Part shown: one piece after another, positions 1 through 6,524 of the stretch
How positions within the stretch are numbered: position 1 is the first letter of the stretch
Layout: each line of letters begins with the position of its first letter
Assembly: GCA_017964865.1 (NCBI GenBank)
Contig: JAGCRE010000061.1
Coordinates: 1 to 10,053, forward strand
Length of the DNA stretch: 10,053 nt
Direction of reading: 5' to 3'
Origin: Alphaproteobacteria bacterium
GTDB lineage: Bacteria > Pseudomonadota > Alphaproteobacteria > Rs-D84
Made by a program: the position numbers and the translations under genes
Notes under the pieces: generated by a model
Told to the model about the DNA's origin: nothing
Databases searched by the model: none
The model's input: only the letters and a program-made list of their open reading frames with translations

Positions 1-80
1 GTGGCGACGGTGGTAACGCAACCCAGGACCGTTTAACAGAAATTGCTGCACAAATGGTAACATCGCGTGGAATGGAGTAA
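1..80 (+). CDS. C-terminal end of an unidentified protein (partial)
   Basis: An open frame starting at base 3 runs to a TAA at 78-80 and encodes 25 residues ending in TEIAAQMVTSRGME. The start lies outside the window. I judge it real because its stop is only 2 bases before the next ATG, and its last codons supply that gene's Shine-Dalgarno (GGAG at 74-77), which is the usual look of translationally coupled genes. Too little remains to name a family. It would be the upstream member of the plus-strand operon with the two genes that follow. Confidence 0.5.
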   Translation, partial: GDGGNATQDRLTEIAAQMVTSRGME

Positions 81-82
81 GC

Positions 83-517
83 ATGAACACAACCGAATTT
101 TTATCATCGATAAAATCACGTGGTGCAACTGTATATCCACCTGTATCGAAACACGATGTTGCATTGTCAAACAATGCATTGCAATCGCGTCGATGTGCAA
201 TGTTTCCGGCAATTTTTCTTGATTTGTATAATCACGCATCGGCAATAAATTTGGGGAACGGATATATATTTCCCCCGATTGAGATATCGCGTAACATTGT
301 TGCACCGATACCATCAATTGTAGATATAAATATAAACCTGACCCGCACGCCAGAGGTTCGTGGTAAAACTATATTTGGGCGAAACGATTTATTCTGGTTT
401 GCATTTGACGCGTTTGGCACATTTTATATGCTGGATAATTTGAATCTGCGGGTATTGCGAAAATACGATGACCCATATCGTGCAATGGCCGATTGTTTAA
501 TCGCGGGAAAATTTTAA
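83..517 (+). CDS. Conserved hypothetical protein, possibly SUKH (SMI1/KNR4)-like
   Basis: A 144-aa soluble protein with no signal peptide or membrane segment. The start at 83 is supported by GGAG at 74-77, five bases upstream. Around residues 41-66 it has a pattern like the SUKH fold (a Pro-aromatic motif, FLDLYNHA, then a Gly/aromatic turn LGNGYIFPP). The C-terminal third (IFGRNDLFWFAFDAFGTFYM, then LDNL and YDDPYRAMADCL) resembles the SUKH segment where a glycine-rich strand is followed by a displayed aspartate and a final helix. SUKH proteins are known as immunity proteins to secreted toxins and as general protein-binding modules. The assignment is by eye and weak. No toxin gene is visible here. 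It is separated by one base from the RHH_4 gene downstream, so the two are probably co-translated. It could equally be a lineage-specific protein of another fold. Confidence 0.8.
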   Translation: MNTTEFLSSIKSRGATVYPPVSKHDVALSNNALQSRRCAMFPAIFLDLYNHASAINLGNGYIFPPIEISRNIVAPIPSIVDININLTRTPEVRGKTIFGRNDLFWFAFDAFGTFYMLDNLNLRVLRKYDDPYRAMADCLIAGKF

Positions 518-518
518 T

Positions 519-731
519 ATGAAAAAAATATCTGTATCTTTATCGGGTCACCAGACCAGTATTTCAATTGAAGACGAATTCATTGTGGCATTGAATAAAA
601 TTGCCCGGGATAAAAATCGTTCAATTGCATCGATTATCCAAGAAATAGATTCGACCCGCACGCCAAACACTAATCTTTCATCTGCCGTCCGCGTGTGGAT
701 ATTACAACAATGCACGAAATCAGCAATATGA
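519..731 (+). CDS. RHH_4-type ribbon-helix-helix domain protein
   Basis: A 70-aa protein that is almost entirely one ribbon-helix-helix domain. The N-terminal KKISVSLSGHQTSISIEDEF strand matches the RHH_4 signature (hydrophobic-Ser-x-GH-x-TS-hydrophobic-x-hydrophobic-E-x-x-F). It is followed by a helix ending near residue 43 (IIQEID) and a second helix with the typical NLSSAVRVWIL (residues 52-62). RHH_4 proteins are common in Alphaproteobacteria and are presumed DNA-binding dimers; the function of most is unknown. The start has a weak site (CGGGAAA at 504-510) and lies one base after the preceding stop, suggesting coupling. The last 62 bases (670-731) overlap the end of the ybeY-lnt gene on the other strand, so both coding frames share DNA. 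The family match argues that the overlap is real and this is not a shadow ORF. Confidence 0.88.
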   Translation: MKKISVSLSGHQTSISIEDEFIVALNKIARDKNRSIASIIQEIDSTRTPNTNLSSAVRVWILQQCTKSAI

Positions 732-2715
732 TTATCATTGTCCAATCACGCCCAATTGCCCGATATATCGTTTTATGACCGCCCCATATGGTGCCGTCAA
801 TTGTGCCAACCTGGGCAATTGGCAGGCTTGACAATACTTCGCCATTTGATAACACAAACGCACTTATGCCCGAATAGTTCGCACGTATAATTGGCACACC
901 CGATTCAATCGCATAACGACGAACCATATCCAGGTGTTGGAACGTTCCGGGTGTTTTACCAAACCAAGTGTCATTTGTAATGTTTATTATCGCGTTTGGC
1001 TGTAAATCAGTGTCTGGAATCAAAGAATCAGAAAATATAATTTCGTAACACACCGCCGGAGCGAACACAAAATCAAAACCATCCAGATTTATCGATATCA
1101 ATTCGGCACCATCACCATGTGATAAATGTGCCGGTGACGGCATAAAACCAAACAAACTGTATTCACCAAACGGAACCAGGTGTGATTTACTGTATATATT
1201 CGAAATTGTTCCATCGGGTGCGGCAACAATCATTGAATTATATACATTGTTGTCTAGAAAATAGTTCGACCCGATTATAACATTTGTTTTTAATGCCGCC
1301 GCCAATGGCATATCATCAGAATCTGTAACTGCAAACGGATACGTCGTTTCGGGAAAGACAATCAAGTCTGGTTTTTCACCACCGCCCGCCAACTTTAACA
1401 ATTCCATAAAATTATTCTCGGCACGCTTTAATGCATCCGCACGTGAATAAACCATTTTTTGTGATTGCGATTGTGCTGGTTGAACAATACGTATCTGGAC
1501 AGATGTTCCAACATCATTTGACGCAACGCCAATGTTGTGTATGCCAATAAACATACCGCATACACCGATTGTCATAAATAATAAAAACACCAACCAACAA
1601 CGCCACATTTTTATATTGCTTAATAATTCAACAATGGATGCAATTGCACCAATAATTATAAATGTTAACCCCAATGCCCCCCACACCGACATAGAATTGG
1701 CAAGTGATAAAAACGGCAATGTTATATTTGCAATTGGGTTCCATGGGAAACCAGTACAAAACCATTCCCGCAACCATAAAACAAGTGTCCAAACACACGC
1801 GAACATAAACACACGTGATGTTGAATTCATTTTATCTCTTGTAATTGCGACAAAAGGCCACGTAAAGAACAAGACCCCAAAAATACCGATTCCAATTAAT
1901 GCCGGCACCGTCCATATTGCAAATTGTTTTGTTAATTCTGGAACAACATATATTGAATTTAATGTCCACCATAACATCGAAATTGCATACATAATTCCAA
2001 ATGGTGACACGTATAGGAATTCACGCCAAACACCATTATATTTTTTGCGACGAATTGTTAACCAATATGCACCTGCAATACCCAATACAGTCATCCACCA
2101 AAAATAGAACGGTGCAAACCCAAACGCTGAAACAGAGCCAAATAATGCGTATAGAACATATTGCCAAAAACCATTTTCACGTATTTTTAGTTTTTTGAAA
2201 AATGAAATTGTCTTGTCACCCGGGCAATTACAACACGAACAACACGAACAATTTTTACATTTACAATCGCCACCACAACCACATTTACATTCATCTTCGT
2301 ATGGATTTTTATAGCCTAATTTTTTCATAATTGAAATTTCACGCGATTCCATAACGATTGCTTCATCATCTTTTATATGATCATATCCCTGTAAATGCAA
2401 CATACCATGCACAACAATATGTGCGGTGTGTTCCACAACACTTATATTTTCTGTTGCGGCTTCACGTTTAACTGTATCAAGCGATATATAAATATCCCCC
2501 AGCAATAAATCATCGCCCAATTCGAACGATAAAACATTTGTTGGTTTATCCATATCGCGATATTGTTTATTCAGTTTATGTATTTCAACATCATTGGTCA
2601 GTGTAATGGATACTTCGGCATCTTTATTACGTGGCCCCGCCGCATTTGCGATTTTATCAAAATCGATATCGTATTTTTTCCAACGCTTATCGTTATAATT
2701 TACATAAACTTTCAT
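670..2715 (-). CDS. YbeY-Lnt fusion: endoribonuclease YbeY joined to apolipoprotein N-acyltransferase
   Basis: One uninterrupted 681-aa frame contains two normally separate enzymes. Residues 1-140 are YbeY, the metal-dependent RNase of 16S rRNA maturation and ribosome quality control; the zinc signature HGMLHLQGYDH is intact (His103, His107, His113). Residues 143-164 form a linker with 11 cysteines in 22 positions. Residues 180-681 are Lnt, which N-acylates lipoproteins in the inner membrane: about six hydrophobic helices, a nitrilase-type domain from about 405, and a last helix at 658-674. The catalytic triad is Glu456 (FPET), Lys510 (YSKSHLVPFGEY) and Cys556 (VCYE). Lengths match the two families (about 150 and 510 aa). 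The start at 2715 has AGGGGG seven bases upstream and lies 25 bp after the lysozyme gene. In many genomes ybeY and lnt sit close together, often with corC between; here corC is absent. YbeY and the N-terminus of Lnt should both be cytoplasmic, so the fusion is topologically sensible. Confidence 0.95.
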   Translation of the reverse strand: MKVYVNYNDKRWKKYDIDFDKIANAAGPRNKDAEVSITLTNDVEIHKLNKQYRDMDKPTNVLSFELGDDLLLGDIYISLDTVKREAATENISVVEHTAHIVVHGMLHLQGYDHIKDDEAIVMESREISIMKKLGYKNPYEDECKCGCGGDCKCKNCSCCSCCNCPGDKTISFFKKLKIRENGFWQYVLYALFGSVSAFGFAPFYFWWMTVLGIAGAYWLTIRRKKYNGVWREFLYVSPFGIMYAISMLWWTLNSIYVVPELTKQFAIWTVPALIGIGIFGVLFFTWPFVAITRDKMNSTSRVFMFACVWTLVLWLREWFCTGFPWNPIANITLPFLSLANSMSVWGALGLTFIIIGAIASIVELLSNIKMWRCWLVFLLFMTIGVCGMFIGIHNIGVASNDVGTSVQIRIVQPAQSQSQKMVYSRADALKRAENNFMELLKLAGGGEKPDLIVFPETTYPFAVTDSDDMPLAAALKTNVIIGSNYFLDNNVYNSMIVAAPDGTISNIYSKSHLVPFGEYSLFGFMPSPAHLSHGDGAELISINLDGFDFVFAPAVCYEIIFSDSLIPDTDLQPNAIINITNDTWFGKTPGTFQHLDMVRRYAIESGVPIIRANYSGISAFVLSNGEVLSSLPIAQVGTIDGTIWGGHKTIYRAIGRDWTMIIILLISCIVVISTRGRQMKD
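2224..2289 (-). other. Cysteine-rich, metallothionein-like linker inside YbeY-Lnt
   Basis: Codons 143-164 of the fusion encode cysteines at 143, 145, 147, 151, 153, 156, 158, 159, 161, 162 and 164, arranged as C-x-C and CC with only Lys, Gly, Asp, Ser and Asn between. This is the spacing typical of metallothioneins and other multi-metal clusters. It sits directly after the last YbeY helix and about 16 residues before the first Lnt membrane helix, so it is expected at the cytoplasmic face. Metal binding is an inference; the composition is seen directly. Confidence 0.85.
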
Positions 2716-2740
2716 TATATACCCCCTGCTCTATACGCAT

Positions 2741-4654
2741 CTAACTGCGGTCTGCATCGTTTTCACTTATTATTTTTTCTGCACTTGCAATTTTTATTTG
2801 AACACGTCCTGCGGCTTCATTAAAACTGACCGCTTTGGATTTATTTTTCTTTAACTTTTTTTGCACACGATCAACATCTGTTTGCACACGTGCGTTTCCA
2901 TTTTGCACCGCCAGGTTATAGTTCGCCAACGCTTTATCCAGTTGTCCCAACATTTCATATGCAAACCCCGCATTATATTGTGCCGCTGCATATTGTGATT
3001 TATCACCAATACGATGAACGATTTCACCGGCATGTTTAATTGCCTCTTCATACCGCCCCAGATGGTTGCAAGTCGCCGCCAAATCATTATGCAACAATGC
3101 ATTGTTTGGATATTCATTCGACAGATTTTGCAATAAATCATATGCCGCATCATAGTTATGTTTTTTATATTCGCCGATTGCGTTTGCATATAAATCTTCA
3201 TAACTTAAAACATATGTTTCTTTTTCAATCCGTTTTTCCTGGGGTGTTTTATACACCGGTTTTAATTCACAGATTCCATTTTCACACGCACCCAACGCAT
3301 AGTCTGGCATATAATCACTTACACGTTTCCAGTGGCTAATAGAATCACCATGTTCATCAACCGGATGTTCCAACCAATCCAAGAATTCAGCATAAGTTGC
3401 ACGATTAACCCGCATATTTCCATTTGCGTCTTTCAACCAAAACGCAGATTTATCAGTGTTTTTATTTTTTACATTTCTTTGTTTGTATTTAAGAAACGCC
3501 GACAATCCATCAACTGGACAATTTAACAAAACCTGGGGCGACAAATCACCGGTAATAAGGCCCGCTTCGACCCAGCGACGAATCCACAGACCACGCCCTT
3601 CCTTACAGAAATTTCCCAATGTGTTTGCAATATCTTGTTTTGATTTTCCACCCAACCATGCGTCACCAAAACTGTATCTGTTTGTTGCTGGATATTTATT
3701 AAATGCCGATATAACTTCTTCTTCGGTCAAACCTGCACCATTGTCTTTATATGATTGACGCAGAATTGCAAATCGATTTCCAAGTGTATAATTTGTCTTG
3801 CCGTTAACCGTTCTGGGCTCTATTAAATTAGTAAAACCATTATACATAATCGATGCAACACCCAACGCTTCGGACACAGTATTTATATCAATTGTTTCAA
3901 ATGCAGTATCATAGCAATACATACCGAAATACGTTTCACCCTCTTCCAGATGCCAACGTGCCAATTCATACGCTTCTTCGGTTGTGATTGGTTTTGTATA
4001 TGATGTAACAGGCGTTCCATCTTTTAGCATTGTTGACCCAAAACCAATGGTTGCCGTTCCCTTTGGTTTTGCCCCTGGTTTTAATGGTTTTCCGTCATAG
4101 TCATCATAAACGACATGCAATCCTCTTTCATTTACACGCACCCCTTCGTTCGCAATAAGGTTTGCGATTAAAAACGGTGTAACAGGCTTTAATTTTTCGC
4201 AATATCCACCAAGCGTTCTGTCTTCGAATTTCCATTCGATATTTTCGATTTTATCATCATCGATTTCATCGTTTCCTTGCGATGCCGACGTTTTCCCGTT
4301 CATAATGGCTTTACCCCCAAACCCAAGTGACGCCAACAAAATCCACCATGACACAACCGCAGTGAAATTTGGGTTCTTTTTTACAAATTTTGGAAATTTT
4401 TTATCGTTACCATCTTTGTTTTTACCAACATCTATATCTGCCAATGTTTGTTCTGTTGCACGTGTAATATGATTATCCAACGCAACATATTTCCCCAGCC
4501 ACAATAAAAATTGGGTCAGCCCCGTTGCACCAATTCCCGCACCACGTGCGATTTTACCGAATGTTTTTTGTGGATTTGTTTGTTGGATTTTTTCTTTTAA
4601 TTTTCCAAACCCACGATGCGGTGCATTTACAATCTTGCGATATTGTTCAGACAT
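2741..4654 (-). CDS. Membrane-anchored GH24 (T4-type) lysozyme with C-terminal TPR repeats
   Basis: A 637-aa protein when started at 4654; an ATG at 4669 in frame would add five residues, but GGGAGGGG (4660-4667) sits ideally for 4654. Numbers here use that start. A basic N-terminus and Lys-rich segment (76-95) precede one clear membrane helix near 97-117 (VVSWWILLASLGFGG), predicting N-in and a periplasmic remainder. Residues about 155-375 are a T4-type muramidase: Glu170 in NEGVR, Asp184/185 in YDD and Thr202 in TIGFGS match the E-D-T catalytic triad, and RRWVEAGLITG near 359 matches the conserved late helix. An insertion of about eleven residues widens the D-to-T spacing. Residues about 484-590 hold two to three TPR-like repeats (ALLHNDLAATCNHLGRYEEA, AQYNAGFAYEMLGQLDKALA). 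GH24 enzymes cleave peptidoglycan and are mostly phage endolysins or remodelling enzymes. No phage genes lie nearby, so cellular use is more likely. Confidence 0.88.
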   Translation of the reverse strand: MSEQYRKIVNAPHRGFGKLKEKIQQTNPQKTFGKIARGAGIGATGLTQFLLWLGKYVALDNHITRATEQTLADIDVGKNKDGNDKKFPKFVKKNPNFTAVVSWWILLASLGFGGKAIMNGKTSASQGNDEIDDDKIENIEWKFEDRTLGGYCEKLKPVTPFLIANLIANEGVRVNERGLHVVYDDYDGKPLKPGAKPKGTATIGFGSTMLKDGTPVTSYTKPITTEEAYELARWHLEEGETYFGMYCYDTAFETIDINTVSEALGVASIMYNGFTNLIEPRTVNGKTNYTLGNRFAILRQSYKDNGAGLTEEEVISAFNKYPATNRYSFGDAWLGGKSKQDIANTLGNFCKEGRGLWIRRWVEAGLITGDLSPQVLLNCPVDGLSAFLKYKQRNVKNKNTDKSAFWLKDANGNMRVNRATYAEFLDWLEHPVDEHGDSISHWKRVSDYMPDYALGACENGICELKPVYKTPQEKRIEKETYVLSYEDLYANAIGEYKKHNYDAAYDLLQNLSNEYPNNALLHNDLAATCNHLGRYEEAIKHAGEIVHRIGDKSQYAAAQYNAGFAYEMLGQLDKALANYNLAVQNGNARVQTDVDRVQKKLKKNKSKAVSFNEAAGRVQIKIASAEKIISENDADRS

Positions 4655-4659
4655 CGCTG

Positions 4660-4667
4660 CCCCTCCC
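4660..4667 (-). promoter_or_regulatory. Ribosome binding site that fixes the lysozyme start
   Basis: On the minus strand GGGAGGGG lies five bases before the ATG at 4654. It falls inside the first codons of the longer reading from 4669, so the shorter protein is preferred. The alternative ATG has only AAAGG in front. Confidence 0.65.
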
Positions 4668-4677
4668 ATATATACCT

Positions 4678-5043
4678 TTATTTCTTTTTACCGAACCCGG
4701 TTTTTTTTGCAATTTTCGAACGTGTCGCGGCATAGTTTGGTGCCACAAACGGATAGTCGTGTGGCAGTCCCCATTTTTCGCGATATTGTTCTGGGGTCAA
4801 ATTATATTTACGTTTAATATAACGACGCAACATTGTGTGCCATGTGCCGTCTTCCAGACATTGTATTTTGTCGGGCCGCACAGACTTTGCAATTTCCGAA
4901 TCACTTGCCGCCCCCCCAAGTAGTGTTGTTCGTGCCTGGGCCACAGCCGCCGCCATGGTAAGTTTTGGATTTGCCGACATTGCCGCCGCTGCCAGGTTTG
5001 CAACCGCCAACGCAACTTCGGCATCTTTTGTGCTATTTACCAT
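4678..5043 (-). CDS. MucR/Ros-family transcriptional regulator with altered zinc finger
   Basis: A 121-aa protein with the MucR/Ros C-terminus: CLEDG, then LTPEQYREKWGLPHDYPFVA, PNYAATRSKIAKKTG and a lysine tail. Ros-type proteins bind AT-rich promoter DNA with a single finger and act broadly as repressors of envelope, surface and cell-cycle genes in Alphaproteobacteria. The Ros ligand positions Cys79, Cys82, His92 and His97 correspond here to Cys62, Asp65, Tyr75 and Tyr80, so both histidines are lost; the known family includes members that fold without zinc. The Ala-rich N-terminus (8-45) fits the oligomerisation region. The start at 5043 has AAGGTG eight bases upstream. It is first in the minus-strand operon, 23 bp before the lysozyme gene, and divergent from rarA. 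Confidence 0.92.
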   Translation of the reverse strand: MVNSTKDAEVALAVANLAAAAMSANPKLTMAAAVAQARTTLLGGAASDSEIAKSVRPDKIQCLEDGTWHTMLRRYIKRKYNLTPEQYREKWGLPHDYPFVAPNYAATRSKIAKKTGFGKKK

Positions 5044-5073
5044 TTGCCAATCACCTTTTTATTTATTAGAATC

Positions 5074-5101
5074 ATTATACCACAAATAAATGATAAGTAA
5101 A
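5074..5101 (-). promoter_or_regulatory. Promoter of the MucR-like/lysozyme/ybeY-lnt operon
   Basis: Read on the minus strand, a perfect TATAAT (5074-5079) is preceded by TGG, giving an extended -10. TTTACT (5096-5101) is a 4-of-6 match to the -35 at a 16-bp spacing. It lies about 30 bp upstream of the MucR-like start. It is the best promoter seen for the operon; transcript mapping is lacking. Confidence 0.65.
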
Positions 5102-5114
5102 ATTTAAGTAAAAT
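5094..5114 (+). repeat. Tandem 10-bp direct repeat, candidate operator
   Basis: TAAGTAAAAT occurs at 5094-5103 and again at 5105-5114, an 11-bp period of about one helical turn, in the spacer between the divergent MucR-like and rarA genes. The first copy overlaps the -35 of the minus-strand promoter. MucR proteins prefer AT-rich sites with TpA steps, so autoregulation is possible. AT-rich DNA makes chance repeats easy. Confidence 0.4.
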
Positions 5115-5122
5115 AAAAATAA

Positions 5123-6400
5123 ATGAGTATAGACACACGCCCTTTGGCCGATTTAATGCGTCCCAACACGATTGACGAAGTGCTGGGCCAGACCGCATTA
5201 TTGGGCGAAAACGGTATTGTTCGTCGTATGGTCGATAATGGCAAGATATCGAATTTAATCCTGTGGGGGCCACCGGGGTGTGGCAAGACCACAATTGCAC
5301 GTGCATTGGCGAATTCGGTTGATATGGACTTTGTCCCAATGTCGGCGGTATTTTCTGGAACGGCCGATATTAAAAAGGCGGTCGAAGCGGCAAAACAACG
5401 TCAACAAATTGGGCGTGGCACATTATTGTTTATTGATGAAATTCACCGTTTTAATAAAACACAACAGGATACATTATTACCGTATTTGGAAGACGGCACC
5501 GTTGTATTTATTGGTTCAACAACTGAAAATCCGTCTTTTAATTTGAATAACGCGTTACTGTCGCGTTGCCACATTGGGGTATTAACGCCACTGGACACAG
5601 ATGATTTAATGGAATTAATGACGCGGGCCGAAAAATTCACCGGGAAAAAATTACCACTGGACACATCGGCACGCACTCACCTGGCCCAGATGTCCGATGG
5701 CGATGCCCGGTTTTTATTAAACACATTGGAATATCTGTTTAATGCGAAATTCAAAAACGATTTATCACCCGATGAATTGGATAACGCGATACAAAAGCGT
5801 GCACCATTATCAGATAAATCTGGGGACGAACACTATAATTTAATATCTGCGGTTCATAAATCCCTGCGTGCATCTGACACCGACGCGGCACTGTATTGGG
5901 TTGCCCGTATGATGACGTCAGGCCAAGACCCAATGTATATATTCCGTCGATTGACCCGTTTCGCAATGGAAGATGTGGGCCTGGCGGATCCAAACGCAAT
6001 CCAGGTTGCCATTGCGACATGGAACGCATACGAAAGAATGGGTTCACCAGAGGGCGACATTGCACTAACAGAATTGGTTGTATATCTGGGAACGGCACCA
6101 AAAAGCAATCGTCTGGACGTTGCGATACATTCATCATATGCTGCGGCCCGCGAAACTGGTTCATTAATGCCACCAAAAAATATATTAAATGCCCCAACCC
6201 GCATGATGCGTGATATGGGCTATGGCAACGGTTATGTTTATGAACCCGATACCGAACTTGGTTTTTCTGGACAAAATTGTTTTCCCGAAAAAATGGGCCG
6301 TCGCACATTTTATACACCGGTTGAACGTGGTTTCGAACGAGAGGTTAAAAAACGTCTTGATTACTGGAACAACCTGCGGGCCAAAATGACCAAGAAATAA
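5123..6400 (+). CDS. rarA: Replication-associated recombination protein A, AAA+ ATPase
   Basis: A 425-aa AAA+ ATPase of the RarA/MgsA/WRNIP1 family, which acts at stalled replication forks together with SSB and RecA. The family opening is present (RPLADLMRPNTIDEVLGQ, residues 6-23). Walker A is GPPGCGKTT (49-57), Walker B LLFIDE (101-106) followed by HRF, sensor 1 GSTTENPSF (131-139), and the arginine-finger region LLSRCH (144-149). The C-terminal tetramerisation half has the expected ARMMTSGQDPMYIFRRL and PEG segments. Length is normal. No Shine-Dalgarno precedes the ATG at 5123: the 5' flank is almost only A and T, and an in-frame TAA abuts the start. Translation may rely on an unstructured A-rich leader. 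It is monocistronic and divergent from the MucR-like gene. Confidence 0.96.
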   Translation: MSIDTRPLADLMRPNTIDEVLGQTALLGENGIVRRMVDNGKISNLILWGPPGCGKTTIARALANSVDMDFVPMSAVFSGTADIKKAVEAAKQRQQIGRGTLLFIDEIHRFNKTQQDTLLPYLEDGTVVFIGSTTENPSFNLNNALLSRCHIGVLTPLDTDDLMELMTRAEKFTGKKLPLDTSARTHLAQMSDGDARFLLNTLEYLFNAKFKNDLSPDELDNAIQKRAPLSDKSGDEHYNLISAVHKSLRASDTDAALYWVARMMTSGQDPMYIFRRLTRFAMEDVGLADPNAIQVAIATWNAYERMGSPEGDIALTELVVYLGTAPKSNRLDVAIHSSYAAARETGSLMPPKNILNAPTRMMRDMGYGNGYVYEPDTELGFSGQNCFPEKMGRRTFYTPVERGFEREVKKRLDYWNNLRAKMTKK

Positions 6401-6437
6401 ACAACTAAAAAAAAACTTTTTTGTACTAAATTTTACC

Positions 6438-6466
6438 TTGCCCCGATTCGCGAAATATGATAAAAT
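6438..6466 (+). promoter_or_regulatory. Promoter of the cysteine-rich exported protein gene
   Basis: TTGCCC (6438-6443), a 17-bp spacer and TAAAAT (6461-6466) form a good sigma-70-type promoter, with TGA just before the -10 as an extended element. The gene start follows about 58 bases downstream of the -10, leaving a leader of roughly 50 bases. Confidence 0.6.
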
Positions 6467-6479
6467 ATTACATAAGTAA

Positions 6480-6494
6480 AGCGTATTTTACGCT
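6480..6494 (+). promoter_or_regulatory. Inverted repeat in the 5' leader
   Basis: AGCGTA and TACGCT form a perfect 6-bp inverted repeat around TTT, immediately after an ataagtaaa stretch and 30 bases before the start codon at 6525. It could be an operator half-site pair or a small leader hairpin. The ribosome binding site (GGAAAGGA, 6511-6518) is outside the repeat, so simple occlusion is not expected. Confidence 0.35.
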
Positions 6495-6524
6495 GACAAG
6501 GATACCTGAGGGAAAGGACAAGGA

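Noticed and set aside
160..178. 8-bp inverted repeat TGCATTGT/ACAATGCA
   Set aside because: It is inside a coding region, short, and in sequence already rich in GCATTG words; likely chance.
1532..2107. 191-aa plus-strand open frame
   Set aside because: It lies wholly antisense to the Lnt membrane domain, has no recognisable domain or ribosome binding site, and its composition is that of a reversed hydrophobic gene.
2741..4654. Lysozyme as evidence of a prophage
   Set aside because: No holin, spanin, capsid, tail, integrase or attachment site was seen, and its neighbours are cellular genes in one operon.
5751..6317. 188-aa minus-strand open frame
   Set aside because: It is antisense to the well-conserved C-terminal half of rarA and shows no family pattern.
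6407..6422. A9-C-T6 stretch after rarA as a terminator
   Set aside because: The only possible stem is A-T pairs with no GC core, so it would not be stable.
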